Positions 34,002-42,313 of a DNA stretch of 64,000 nt are shown here, piece after piece. Position 1 is the stretch's first letter; each line of letters begins with the position of its first letter. This stretch comes from VAZQ01 sp963756715 (GTDB lineage Bacteria > Pseudomonadota > Alphaproteobacteria > Rhizobiales > Xanthobacteraceae), in contig CAVWOV010000044.1 of NCBI GenBank assembly GCA_963756715.1, positions 27,111-91,110 of the forward strand. Reading direction: 5' to 3'. The position numbers and the translations under genes were made by a program. The notes beneath the pieces were generated by a model, which saw only the letters and a list, made by a program, of their open reading frames with translations, was not told the origin of the DNA and did not search any database.

Positions 34002-35775
34002 TCAACCGTCTGCATTCCGCAGCAGATTGTAACTCGGATAAGACTTCGCCCACTTGTCCGGATACGCGCGGTCGATGCCCTTGGTGAAATAGCTGCCAAC
34101 CGAAAGATCGATCGGCACATCGATCACCCACGGCCGTCGGCTGGCAAACGCGGTGCTGAGCGCGCCCGCCAATGCGCCGGGATCATCGACCCGTACGCCC
34201 TCGGCGCCGTAGGCATGCGCCAGCGCGACGTAATCCGGGTTGTAGCGTTCGCCGGTGTCCTTACGGCGGAAATGACACCAAGGATGCGAGCGCGAGTAGC
34301 TTCGCTCCATGCCTTTGCGTTCAATTCCAAGCTCGTAGTTGTTGAGAATGACCCAGATCGCCGGCAGGTCGTATTCCACCGCGGTCGCGACGATCTGCGA
34401 GGTCATGTTGAAGGCGCCATCGCCGACCAGTGCGATGCCGGGCCGGCCGTCGGCCGCGAGCGCGCCCGGAATGCCGGAAGACGCCCAGCCCATCTCGGCC
34501 ATGCCGGGAGCAATCTGCCAGGCGCCGGGCGATCGTGATCTTCATATAGGCTTCGGCGTATTGCGTGACATCGCCGATATCGATGTAGACGCGGCCGTCC
34601 TTTGGCAGAGCGCGGCCAACTTCATGCACAAGGCGCGCCGGATGCGTCGGCGCAGCGCTGGCCGTCTGCAGCGGGAGGATTTCCTCCTCCCATTCGGCGC
34701 GGAAGCCCTGCGTGCGCTCGATCCAGTCCTGATGCTTGCGGTTGCCGGTTCCGCCGCTCGCAGCCGCGAGGTCTTCGAGGAAGAGCTTGGCGTCGCTGAC
34801 CAGCCCGAGTTCGACCGGGAAATTGCGGCCGACTTCCTGGTAGTCGAGATCGACTTGCACGATCTTGGTGTGCGAAAGATCGTAGATCGACCCCTGGCGC
34901 CAGTTGGCGGTGTGGTTGTCGGAGAAGCGCGCGCCGACGCCGATGACAAGATCGGCTTCGCGGCTCGCACGGGCCGCGCAGACGAAGCCCGAGCGGCCAA
35001 GCGTGCCGATCGAGAGCGGGTGATCCTCCGGCAGCATGCCCTTTGCGGGCAGTGTCGTGGCGGTCGGAATGTTGAGCTTTTCGGCCGCCGCCTTGAGTGC
35101 ATCGGCGGCGCCGGAGCGCACCACACCGCCGCCGGCCAGCAGCAGCGGCCGCTCGGCCTCGGCGATCATCCGGGCAATGCGCTCGACATTCTGCCCGTCG
35201 GCGCGTGGACGGTTGGCCAGCGGCGCACGTGCGCCGGGTGCCTCGATCTCGCCCTCCACCATGGCAAGCTGGATGTCGTAGGGGACCTCGACGAAAACCG
35301 GGCCGGGCCGGCCGGACGTCGCGGTCTTCATCGCATAGTTGAGAATCTCAATCGTGGTGTCGGGGCGGACCAGCATCCACGTCCCCTTGCACACCGGGCG
35401 GAAGATGCTCTGGGCGTCTTCGAAGCCGTGATAGAATATCTCCTGCATGCCGGCCTTGCCGAGGAAGTGCGTCGTCGAACCTCCGGCGATGATCAGTACC
35501 GGCGATGATTCGTGCATGGCGCTGGCGCAGGCGCCGACCGCGTTGAGCAGGCCCGGCCCCTTCGAGACGATGACCGGCGCGACCCGTCCGCTGACGCGGT
35601 GATAAAGGTCGGCCATGTGCACCGCGTGAGATTCGTGCTTGGCCTGAATGCCTTCGATCTTCGGCTTGTCGGTCAAGGCATCGAGGAATGGCCAGACCGC
35701 GCCGCCCGCGTAGCCGAAATAGTGCTTGAATCCCGCCACCTCGAACCACTGGGCGATCGCATCGACCACGCGCAT
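34002..35775 (-). pseudogene. Thiamine-pyrophosphate enzyme, acetolactate-synthase family, split by an apparent +1 frameshift
   Basis: About 590 residues once one base is skipped. The long first frame (ATG at 35775, MRVVDAIAQWFEVAGFKHYF) has the activating Glu in AKHESHAVHMADLY, then PVIVSKGPGLLNAVGACASA; the next frame has the TPP motif in GIALVGDGAFNMTSQ plus the NN of WVILNNYELG. The switch is at the GGG run 34527-34529. The family includes acetolactate synthases, sulfoacetaldehyde acetyltransferase and oxalyl-CoA decarboxylase; the position upstream of CoA transferases points to decarboxylation or carboligation of a 2-oxo or CoA substrate (inference). First gene of the minus-strand operon. 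Confidence 0.83.
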
Positions 35776-35917
35776 TGTTTTTTGCTCCTTGACGGCCTCA
35801 GGCGGGCGCCGGAATGTTTGCAACAAAATTCGTTGCAGTCAACGAAAGCCTGCCCAACGCCCCCGCGGGCGCTGAGCGGGCAGCAAAATCGCAGCTACAG
35901 CACAGGAAGGCGATCCA

Positions 35918-36318
35918 ATGAGCCGCACGGTCCTGGCTGCACTCGTCTTTGCGTTGGGCCTCTTCGCATCGAATTTCCCGGCAGGCGCGCAAGTCTGGCC
36001 GGCCAAGCCGGCGCACATCGTCGTACCGTGGCCGCTTGGCGGCAGCGCCGACATGATCGCCGGAGCCCCGCGGAACTTGTGACCAACACCCGGTGGGCGT
36101 TCTCCCGCCCGGCAAAGCTGCCGGGCGATATGGTTCAACAGCTCAATCGCGAGATCAACCAGGCGCTCGGTTCGGATCGCGTGCGAAAGAAGCTGGAGCA
36201 CGAGGCGATCGAGACGGAAATGTCGCCCGAGCAGTTCACCCGATTTATCGCAAGCGAAATCGCCAAGTGGGGCCCGCTCGCGAAGGCCGCGATCTTGCCC
36301 CGGCGATCCGGCAACTAG
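35918..36318 (+). pseudogene. Remnant of a Bug/TctC receptor gene with an internal deletion
   Basis: The signal peptide and first mature strand are intact from the ATG at 35918 (SRTVLAALVFALGLFASNFP, then HIVVPWPLGGSADMI) but stop at TGA 36080-36082. In another frame the family C-terminus is present (MVQQLNREINQALGSDRV, FTRFIASEIAKWGPLAKAA) to 36318. Roughly 200 central residues are missing, so this is a true deletion and not a single-base artefact. It is divergent from the TPP-enzyme gene and ends at palindromic repeat copy 2. Confidence 0.82.
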
Positions 36319-36319
36319 G

Positions 36320-36394
36320 CTAGTGTCCTTCGATTCCGACGTTCGCAAACGAGAGTGCCGCACAATGATGCGAACGTCGGAATCGGTACACTAG
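36320..36394. repeat. Palindromic repeat, CTAGTG family, copy 2
   Basis: 75 bp. CTAGTGT at the left and ACACTAG at the right; inner arms CGATTCCGACGTTCGCA and TGCGAACGTCGGAATCG are perfectly complementary over 17 bp around a 21-nt loop. It begins two bases after the pseudogene stop and ends 16 bases before gluQ. Confidence 0.88.
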
Positions 36395-36410
36395 CCAACA
36401 ACCGACGCCG

Positions 36411-37283
36411 ATGCCGCAACCCGCCTTCCGCTTCGCGCCCAGTCCGAACGGCTATCTGCACCTCGGTCATGCACGCTCGGCGCTCGTCAATTTCGAGATG
36501 GCGCGCGCGTCGGGTGGGCAGTTCCTGCTGCGGATCGAGGACATCGATGCAGCGCGCTGCCGGCCGGAATTCGAGCAGGCGATCTACCAGGACTTGGCGT
36601 GGCTCGGGCTCACCTGGGAGCAGCCGGTGCGGCGCCAGAGCAGGCACTTCGACGACTACCGAGCTGCGTTGGCCAGGCTCGATGCCCTGCGCCTCGCCTA
36701 CCCGGCGTTCGAGAGCCGCGGCGAAATCGCCCGGCTGGTGGCCGCGCGCGAGACGCAGACGCCCTGGCCGCGCGATCCCGACGGCGCACCGCTCTATCCG
36801 GGAGACGCAAGAGGCCTGAGCCCCGCTGAGCGGGCGCGGCGCATCGCGGCGGGTAATCCGTACGCGCTTCGCCTCGACATGGCCGCTGCGCTGGCTCGTG
36901 CCGGCGCGGTCGCCTGGATCGAGACCGGCAGTGGTCCGGCCGGCGAGACCGGAAGTGTTGTGGCGAACCCCGCGGCCTGGGGAGACGTGGTGCTGGCGCG
37001 CAAAGAGATGCCGACCAGCTATCACCTTGCCGTGGTGGTCGACGATGCCCGCCAGGGCGTCACCCATGTGGTGCGTGGTCAGGATTTGTTCTGGTCGACC
37101 AGCGTCCACCGGCTGTTGCAGGTGCTGCTCGATCTGCCTGCACCGCTCTACCACCATCATGGCCTGATTCTGGATGCCGACGGCCGGAAGCTGTCGAAAT
37201 CGACCCGCGCGACCTCGCTGCGGGCACTGCGCCAGGGTGGAGCGACACCGGCCGACATCAGGCGGATGGTCGCTCTGGCTTGA
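36411..37283 (+). CDS. gluQ: Glutamyl-Q tRNA(Asp) synthetase
   Basis: 290 residues, the length of a GluRS catalytic core without anticodon domain. The class I signatures are FAPSPNGYLHLGHARSAL (HIGH-like) and DGRKLSKSTRAT (KMSKS-like), with FLLRIEDIDAARCRPEFEQA between. The enzyme activates glutamate and attaches it to queuosine 34 of tRNA-Asp. In many GluQ proteins a zinc site of cysteines follows residue 95; here the stretch reads LAYPAFESRGEIAR with no Cys. Flanked on both sides by palindromic repeats. Confidence 0.88.
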   Translation: MPQPAFRFAPSPNGYLHLGHARSALVNFEMARASGGQFLLRIEDIDAARCRPEFEQAIYQDLAWLGLTWEQPVRRQSRHFDDYRAALARLDALRLAYPAFESRGEIARLVAARETQTPWPRDPDGAPLYPGDARGLSPAERARRIAAGNPYALRLDMAAALARAGAVAWIETGSGPAGETGSVVANPAAWGDVVLARKEMPTSYHLAVVVDDARQGVTHVVRGQDLFWSTSVHRLLQVLLDLPAPLYHHHGLILDADGRKLSKSTRATSLRALRQGGATPADIRRMVALA

Positions 37284-37334
37284 GCGCGGGCACCGAAGGG
37301 CCTATCTCCACAGGCGGCCACGCGGGAAGGCGGC

Positions 37335-37410
37335 CTAGTGCCCTGTTTCCGAAGTTCGTGATACGTCGCAGCCCACTCTGACACGAACTTCGGAAACAAA
37401 GGGGCACTAG
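37335..37410. repeat. Palindromic repeat, CTAGTG family, copy 3
   Basis: 76 bp. CTAGTGCCC pairs with GGGGCACTAG, and inner arms TGTTTCCGAAGTTCGTG and CACGAACTTCGGAAACA are perfect over 17 bp. It lies 51 bases after the gluQ stop and could act as a transcript end or mRNA stem-loop. Confidence 0.88.
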
Positions 37411-37423
37411 CAAGCCTATGATT

Positions 37424-37501
37424 CTAGTGCCGCTTATCGATTTGAAGTTCCTGATCGAGTTTGCTGCAAGCGGTGTAGGAACTTCAAATCGGCGGCACTA
37501 G
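37424..37501. repeat. Palindromic repeat, CTAGTG family, copy 4
   Basis: 78 bp, 13 bases after copy 3. CTAGTGCCGC pairs with GCGGCACTAG; inner arms CGATTTGAAGTTCCT and AGGAACTTCAAATCG are perfect over 15 bp. It ends 16 bases before the kinase ATG, so it overlaps that gene's leader. Confidence 0.88.
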
Positions 37502-37517
37502 TCCGGTCGGGGGTGCG

Positions 37518-38753
37518 ATGGCAAAGTCGAAAGCGACGAAATCCGTCGCGAGACGCAAGCGGCGGACAAAGGAACGTCCTCGGCGGCCTGCGGCGCAACG
37601 CAGCAAAGCGGTGCCCGTGCCGAACGCGCGCGCGATCGAAGCGACCCTCGCGGACCTTGCCCACGACATCCGGACGCCGCTCACCGGCATCTTGGCGCTC
37701 GGTGAACTGCTGGCGACGTCCGAGCTTGATGCACGCGAGCGGGGCTGGGCGAATGCAATCAAGACCACGGCCGAACACCTCGCCATGCTCACCTCGCTGA
37801 TCATCGACGCCGCCCGTGCGGAGGCGAAAGGGCTCGTGCTGCGGCGCGAGCTTGTCCGGCCGCATCGGCTGGCCGAGGCGGTCGCTGCCATGCTTGCCGG
37901 CCGCGCCGAAACCAAGGGCCTCACGTCGCAAGCCGATATCGCCGCCGACCTGCCGGATGCGGTGATCGGCGATCCGTTGCGGCTGCGGGCGGCGCTCGAA
38001 AATCTCATCGATAACGCGGTGAAGTTCACCGATCGCGGCAGCGTACGGTTCGACGCGGCCTGCGGGAAGGCGGCACGCGGAAAGGTGCGGTTGGTGTTCA
38101 CAGTCACCGACAGCGGCATCGGGCTCACCGTCGCCGAAATCCGGCGGTTGTTCCGGCCCTATGCGCAGGCGAACGAGAAAGTCGCGCGTCACTACGGCGG
38201 CGCCGGGCTCGGGCTCGCCTTCGTCAAGCGCATCGCCAAAGCAATGGGTGGCGATCTCACGGTCGCCAGCGAGCCGGGAGGCGGCAGCCGCTTCCGGCTG
38301 ACCGCAGTGGTTGACGAGGTGAAGGTCGCGGACGCGGCGAGACTAGGCGGTCCGGTTTCGGCAGCGCGTCACGCGCCATTGCGTCCACTCCATATTCTAT
38401 GCGTCGATGACAATCCCTATGGCCGCGTGGTGCTCAACACCATCCTCACCGAGTTGGGGCATCGCGCTGATTTCGTCGGAACCGGCGAGGCAGCAGTCGA
38501 GACGATTGCGCTGACTCGTTACGACGCGGTGCTGATGGACGTGACATTGCCGGGCATCGACGGCCTCGAGGCGACGCGCCGCATCCGCGCGCTTACCGGC
38601 ACCGCAGGCCGGGTGCCGGTCATCGGAATCTCAGGCCGCGCCAACGCCGCCGACGATGCCAGCGGCCGCGCCGCCGGAATGGACGGTTATCTCACCAAAC
38701 CGCTGAGCCCGAGCGCGCTTACCGCTGCGCTCGAACCGCTTACAGCGCAGTAG
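37518..38753 (+). CDS. Cytoplasmic hybrid histidine kinase - response regulator
   Basis: 411 residues with no membrane segment. Residues 1-35 are very basic. The H-box LADLAHDIRTPLTGIL places the phosphoryl His at 49; the N-box is LENLIDNAVKF (Asn166), the G-box VTDSGIGLTV (Asp198) and the G2 box GGAGLGLAFVKRIA. A receiver domain follows from about residue 291, HILCVDDNP with the phospho-acceptor Asp341 in VLMDVTLPG and the conserved Lys in DGYLTKPLSP. No separate sensor domain is visible, so the signal is cytoplasmic or comes through a partner. It is bracketed by palindromic repeats and has no adjacent regulator. Confidence 0.88.
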   Translation: MAKSKATKSVARRKRRTKERPRRPAAQRSKAVPVPNARAIEATLADLAHDIRTPLTGILALGELLATSELDARERGWANAIKTTAEHLAMLTSLIIDAARAEAKGLVLRRELVRPHRLAEAVAAMLAGRAETKGLTSQADIAADLPDAVIGDPLRLRAALENLIDNAVKFTDRGSVRFDAACGKAARGKVRLVFTVTDSGIGLTVAEIRRLFRPYAQANEKVARHYGGAGLGLAFVKRIAKAMGGDLTVASEPGGGSRFRLTAVVDEVKVADAARLGGPVSAARHAPLRPLHILCVDDNPYGRVVLNTILTELGHRADFVGTGEAAVETIALTRYDAVLMDVTLPGIDGLEATRRIRALTGTAGRVPVIGISGRANAADDASGRAAGMDGYLTKPLSPSALTAALEPLTAQ

Positions 38754-38766
38754 CGCGCGTCTTTCG

Positions 38767-38845
38767 CTAGTGGAGTGGATTTGACGTTCGCTACCCGCCT
38801 CGCCGCGAGCCCACGAAGCGAACGTCAAATCCAAAACTCCACTAG
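38767..38845. repeat. Palindromic repeat, CTAGTG family, copy 5
   Basis: 79 bp, 13 bases after the kinase stop. CTAGTGGAGT pairs with ACTCCACTAG; inner arms GGATTTGACGTTCGCT and AGCGAACGTCAAATCC are perfect over 16 bp. The spacer to copy 6 contains CTAGTAGCTTAT, as in the left flank of copy 1. Confidence 0.88.
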
Positions 38846-38858
38846 TAGCTTATAGTTG

Positions 38859-38930
38859 CTAGTGGTCCTTTGATTCTAACATTCGCAAAATAGGCCGCCG
38901 AAAAGGGGTGCGAATGTTAGAATCGGACCA
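38859..38930. repeat. Palindromic repeat, CTAGTG family, copy 6, right end lost
   Basis: CTAGTGGTCC with inner arms GATTCTAACATTCGCA and TGCGAATGTTAGAATC (perfect 16 bp). The right end reads GGACCA and then passes directly into IS630-like sequence, so the final CTAG expected from the other copies is missing. Confidence 0.82.
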
Positions 38931-39468
38931 ACAGATTGGCGACACCGTTGCGTTCGTATTCGTAATCGTGCCGCGCCTTGCGTCCTGGCTTCGCGAGGAT
39001 CGGCGCGCGGGTCTCGATGATGAGCTGCTTCGAGGTCTCGTCGAGACACACGACGGGACGTTCGGGATCGCGCGGCCGCTGGTAAACTTCCAGCACGTCT
39101 TCCATGTTGGCGACAAAGGCTGAGCTGGCGTCCGGCGGAATCACCCACTGCTGCTTGAGGTGCGGTTTGAGACTGTTTTTTTAAGCGTCCGCCCGATGGT
39201 GTTGTCGCTGGTTTTCCCGACGATGTAGAGTTCGACGACCTTCTCCTCAAGCAGGCGCAGGCTCCATCTGGCGTAGCCTCCGGGGCCGGCGAGCAGGCTA
39301 GCGCAATCAATTTCGCTTCCGCCACGCCGTCGAAAATCCGGGGCGGGGCAGAGTTTGGATTGTATTTGCGGGTCAGGACCGCCTCGAACCCCTCCTCGAC
39401 CAGTTGCCGCCTTGTCCGCTCAATATTGGCGATGCTGGTTCCAGCGCCCCGGCGATCGCGTTGATTTC
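38931..39468 (-). mobile_element. Internal fragment of an IS630-family element
   Basis: This stretch is nearly identical to 39828-40360 of the neighbouring copy. It encodes part of the same transposase, from RRQLVEEGFEAVLTRKYNPN through an A7 run to ILAKPGRKARHDYEYERNG, and lacks both the N-terminal and C-terminal coding ends. It is truncated against palindrome copy 6 on the left and joined to the C-terminal end of the second copy on the right, suggesting tandem insertion followed by deletion. Confidence 0.85.
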
Positions 39469-40550
39469 GTGGGCGAGGAATTCGCTTGTCGCGCGATCCG
39501 CCGGCGATCCAGAGATTGCGAATCGCGATGCACGCTTAGTTCGGATTCGGCCATGATCGAGCTAACTGCCGTGCTTGGGCGTGATAATGCCATTCGAAGC
39601 GCTCGACGAGCCGGCGGGCCTCAAGCGGCGGAAGGAAGGCTTCGTAAGAGCGATGCGGGCTTGTGGATGTTGAAGATTGTCCTGCACCAGACACGATCTT
39701 CGCCGACGTCGAAGGAAAATGCGTGTCGGACAAATCCCTGAGTAGGTTGGCATAATCGATGGCAGTATGTCAGGTCGGTCACTTTCACATGCCGCCAACC
39801 TTCCAGCGGCGCGAACACCATGAACAGATTGGCGACACCGTTGCGTTCGTATTCGTAATCGTGCCGCGCCTTGCGTCCTGGCTTCGCGAGGATCGGCGCG
39901 CGGGTCTCGATGATCAGCTGCTTCGAGGTCTCGTCGAGACACACGACGGGACGTTCGGGATCGCGCGGCCGCTGGTAAACTTCCAGCACGTCTTCCATGT
40001 TGGCGACAAAGGCCGCGCTGGCGTCCGGCGGAATCACCCACTGCTGCTTGAGGTGCGGTTTGAGACTGTTTTTTTAAGCGTCCGCCCGATGGTGTTGTCG
40101 CTGGTTTTCCCGACGATGTTGAGTTCGACGACCTTCTCCTCGAGCAGGCGCAGGCTCCATCTGGCGTAGCCCTCCGGGGCCGGCGAGCAGGCTAGCGCAA
40201 TCAATTTCGCTTCCGCCACGCCGTCGAAAATCCGGGGCGGGGCAGAGTTTGGATTGTATTTGCGGGTCAGGACCGCCTCGAACCCCTCCTCGACCAGTTG
40301 CCGCCTTGTCCGCTCAATATTGGCGATGCTGGTGTCCAGCGCCCCGGCGATCGCGCTGTCGCTCCAGCCTTCGCCCGCACCCGCCACGTCCGCCTTCAAG
40401 AGGATGCGCGCCTTCGTCAGCAGCTGCGCCGAGCGCTTGCCGGAGCGGATCAAATCATTGAGTTGATCGCGCTCCTCCGCACTCAACCTGACCACGTATT
40501 TCTTGACGGCGATCTCTTTCCCGGCCACGAATCACCTCCATCGCTGGCTT
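39469..40550 (-). mobile_element. Degenerate IS630-family insertion sequence
   Basis: One near full-length but decayed copy. Coding on the minus strand starts at 40528 and ends near 39475. The element's exact terminal repeats were not located, so the outer limits are approximate. It differs from the adjacent fragment by a few substitutions and small indels only, so the two copies are recent relatives. Confidence 0.8.
39475..40528 (-). pseudogene. IS630-family transposase, two-frame with additional frameshifts
   Basis: The first frame (40034-40528) has the N-terminal helix-turn-helix part (SAEERDQLNDLIRSGKRSAQ; SDSAIAGALDTSIANIERTR). At an A7 run (T7 at 40069-40075 on the plus strand) the frame shifts by -1 into WVIPPDASAAFVANMEDVLE and VVCLDETSKQLIIETRAP, the DDE catalytic half with its first Asp in CLDET. 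Frameshifting at an A-run is a known way IS630-type elements express the transposase. Beyond VKVTD several further indels break the frame, so this copy is unlikely to be active. Confidence 0.82.
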
Positions 40551-40595
40551 GCGGCGACAGAGATTCAGAAAGTCCCGTCACGATCAATGACGAGG

Positions 40596-40613
40596 GCGAC
40601 TAGCCTTAGTCGC
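40596..40613 (-). terminator. Short hairpin across the stop codon of the small secreted protein
   Basis: GCGACTA and TAGTCGC form a perfect 7-bp stem with a 4-base loop, and the TAA stop lies in it. No T-run follows, so any termination activity is speculative. Confidence 0.3.
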
Positions 40614-40884
40614 AGTACGGACCGACCGGGACGCCCTCGATATCATACCGGAAGAAGTTAGATCCGCAGGTCCGCGGGTTGCCGGTCCGCCGGCCGTCAT
40701 AGGACGACGGGTCAGGCCGGGACCTCGCCCGTCCCGTCGTGTATTGTTGATTGCCGTAAGGTTGATCGTAATTTTGATACTGCCTGTACGTGTTCTTCTT
40801 GCTGCGCGTATCGGCGGACAGCGGTGATATCGTTGCCGCGATGAGCGCCACAGTGGCGAATGCTGTAAGTCCCTTGTTGAGCAT
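40606..40884 (-). CDS. Small exported protein of unknown function
   Basis: 92 residues from the ATG at 40884 with a strong AGGAGGT ribosome site six bases upstream. A signal peptide (KGLTAFATVALIAATISPLSA) precedes a Tyr/Gln/Asn-rich mature part (TYRQYQNYDQPYGNQQYTTG) and a C-terminal segment with two cysteines (NPRTCGSNFF, GVPVGPYCD) that could form one disulfide. No family recognised. It is divergent from the Ldh2 gene, with 250 bases between the starts. Confidence 0.7.
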   Translation of the reverse strand: MLNKGLTAFATVALIAATISPLSADTRSKKNTYRQYQNYDQPYGNQQYTTGRARSRPDPSSYDGRRTGNPRTCGSNFFRYDIEGVPVGPYCD

Positions 40885-41095
40885 CGTTACCTCCTGAACT
40901 GTGGCGCTTGACGATGCCAAGCCACCTTATTGGCGAGCCTCTCCGGCATATGGGGTTCCTGGCATCGGGCCTCAAGGCATGACGCATTCATGCGCAAACG
41001 CTGCCGGCCTGCCGCGGGCCAATATCGGTGATTATTCCGGTCGCCGCCTCAACCGCAGAATGCGGTTGCAATCATCCGGCGCGCAAGATGACATG

Positions 41096-41123
41096 GCGCA
41101 TACCAAGGAGCGCATACCAAGGA
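41096..41123 (+). repeat. 14-bp tandem duplication covering a ribosome-binding site
   Basis: GCGCATACCAAGGA occurs twice in direct succession, so AAGGAG is present in two copies upstream of the Ldh2 start at 41135. A further GGAG lies five bases before that ATG and is the better-spaced site. Confidence 0.7.
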
Positions 41124-41134
41124 GCGGAGTGGAA

Positions 41135-42226
41135 ATGGCCGAACCGGCAGTGAATGAGCAGACCGCAAAGTCTTTCGAGGCCCCGCGGGTGACGGCGGCG
41201 CAACTCGCGGGGTTTACTAAGCGCGCATTCGAGGCCGCCGGGCTCCCAGCCGCCGATGCCGAGATCGTTGCCGGCCTGATGGTCGAGGCCGATCTGCGCG
41301 GCTCTGACACCCATGGCGTGATCCGCCTGCCGATCAACATCAAGCGGCTTAAGGCCGGCGGCAACAATCCGCGCCCCAATATCCGGCTGGTGCAGGACAA
41401 GCCCGCGAGTGCGCTGGTCGACGGCGACAACGGCATTGGGCACTTGGTCATGCGATTTGCGACACAGACCGCGATCGAGAAGGCGAAAAAGCAGGGCGTC
41501 GCCTGGGTCGGTGCGCGCATGAGCAATCACGCCGGTCCGGCCGCGCTCTACGCCACCATGCCGCTCGCACACGACATGATCGGAATCTACCTCGCGGTTG
41601 GCAGCAACAATCATCTGCCGCCGTGGGGCGCGATGGAAAATCTGCTCGGCACCAATCCGATCGCGATCGCGGTTCCGGCGGGCGACGAACCGCCGATCGT
41701 GCTCGACATGGCGCCGACCGTCGCGGCCTTCGGCAAGGTGCGGCTCAAGGCGCAACGCGGCGAGGAGATGCCGGTTGGTTGGATGATCGACCGCGAGGGT
41801 AAGCCGCTCACCGATGCCAAGCGGATGGACGAGGGGCTGCTGGTGCCGATCGGCGAATACAAAGGCTACGGCCTCAGCCTGGTGATCGGGCTTCTGGCCG
41901 GCACGCTCAATCGCGCGGCGTTCGGACAGGACGTGGTTGATTTCACCAAGGATGTCGGCAAGGCCACGAACACCGGGCACGCCATCGTGGCGCTGTCAGT
42001 TGAATCGTTCATGCCGGTGGCGCAGTTCAAGAGCGCGGTTGACGAGGCGGTGCGCGCGATGCGGGGGGCGGAGCGGCTGCCGGGCGTCGAGCGCATCTGG
42101 CTGCCGGGCGAACAAAGCCATCTCAAGCAGCAGGATCGCTTGAAGAACGGCATCCCGATGCCCAAGCCGCTGCGCGACAGCCTCGACGCGGTGGCGCGTG
42201 ATCTGGGCATCGCGCCGTTGGGGTAA
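41135..42226 (+). CDS. Ldh2-family NAD(P)-dependent malate/lactate/ureidoglycolate-type dehydrogenase
   Basis: 363 residues from the ATG at 41135; an in-frame ATG at 41093 is possible. The family is not a Rossmann fold; it is recognised by RGSDTHGVIRLPINIKRL with the catalytic His, VGARMSNHAGPAALYA with the second conserved His, and GTNPIAIAVPAGDEPPIVLD and EYKGYGLSLVIGLLAGTL. Members oxidise 2-hydroxy acids or reduce 2-oxo acids and imines (malate, lactate, ureidoglycolate, delta-pyrroline-2-carboxylate). The substrate is not clear. The HIBADH-type gene follows on the same strand. Confidence 0.87.
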   Translation: MAEPAVNEQTAKSFEAPRVTAAQLAGFTKRAFEAAGLPAADAEIVAGLMVEADLRGSDTHGVIRLPINIKRLKAGGNNPRPNIRLVQDKPASALVDGDNGIGHLVMRFATQTAIEKAKKQGVAWVGARMSNHAGPAALYATMPLAHDMIGIYLAVGSNNHLPPWGAMENLLGTNPIAIAVPAGDEPPIVLDMAPTVAAFGKVRLKAQRGEEMPVGWMIDREGKPLTDAKRMDEGLLVPIGEYKGYGLSLVIGLLAGTLNRAAFGQDVVDFTKDVGKATNTGHAIVALSVESFMPVAQFKSAVDEAVRAMRGAERLPGVERIWLPGEQSHLKQQDRLKNGIPMPKPLRDSLDAVARDLGIAPLG

Positions 42227-42313
42227 AAGCGACGTAGCATGCGATGAGTTGAGTATTTATCACCGAGCGACATATTCAGTTCGGGCATGACATCGGAACG
42301 AGATGCGGCGTTA

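Noticed and set aside
35847..35882. GC-rich hairpin CTGCCC...GGGCAG as terminator or operator of the TPP operon
   Set aside because: No T-run in either direction and no conserved context; could be chance in GC-rich DNA.
36320..38930. CRISPR array
   Set aside because: The repeats are palindromes with differing arms, separated by genes and irregular distances; there are no equal spacers and no cas genes.
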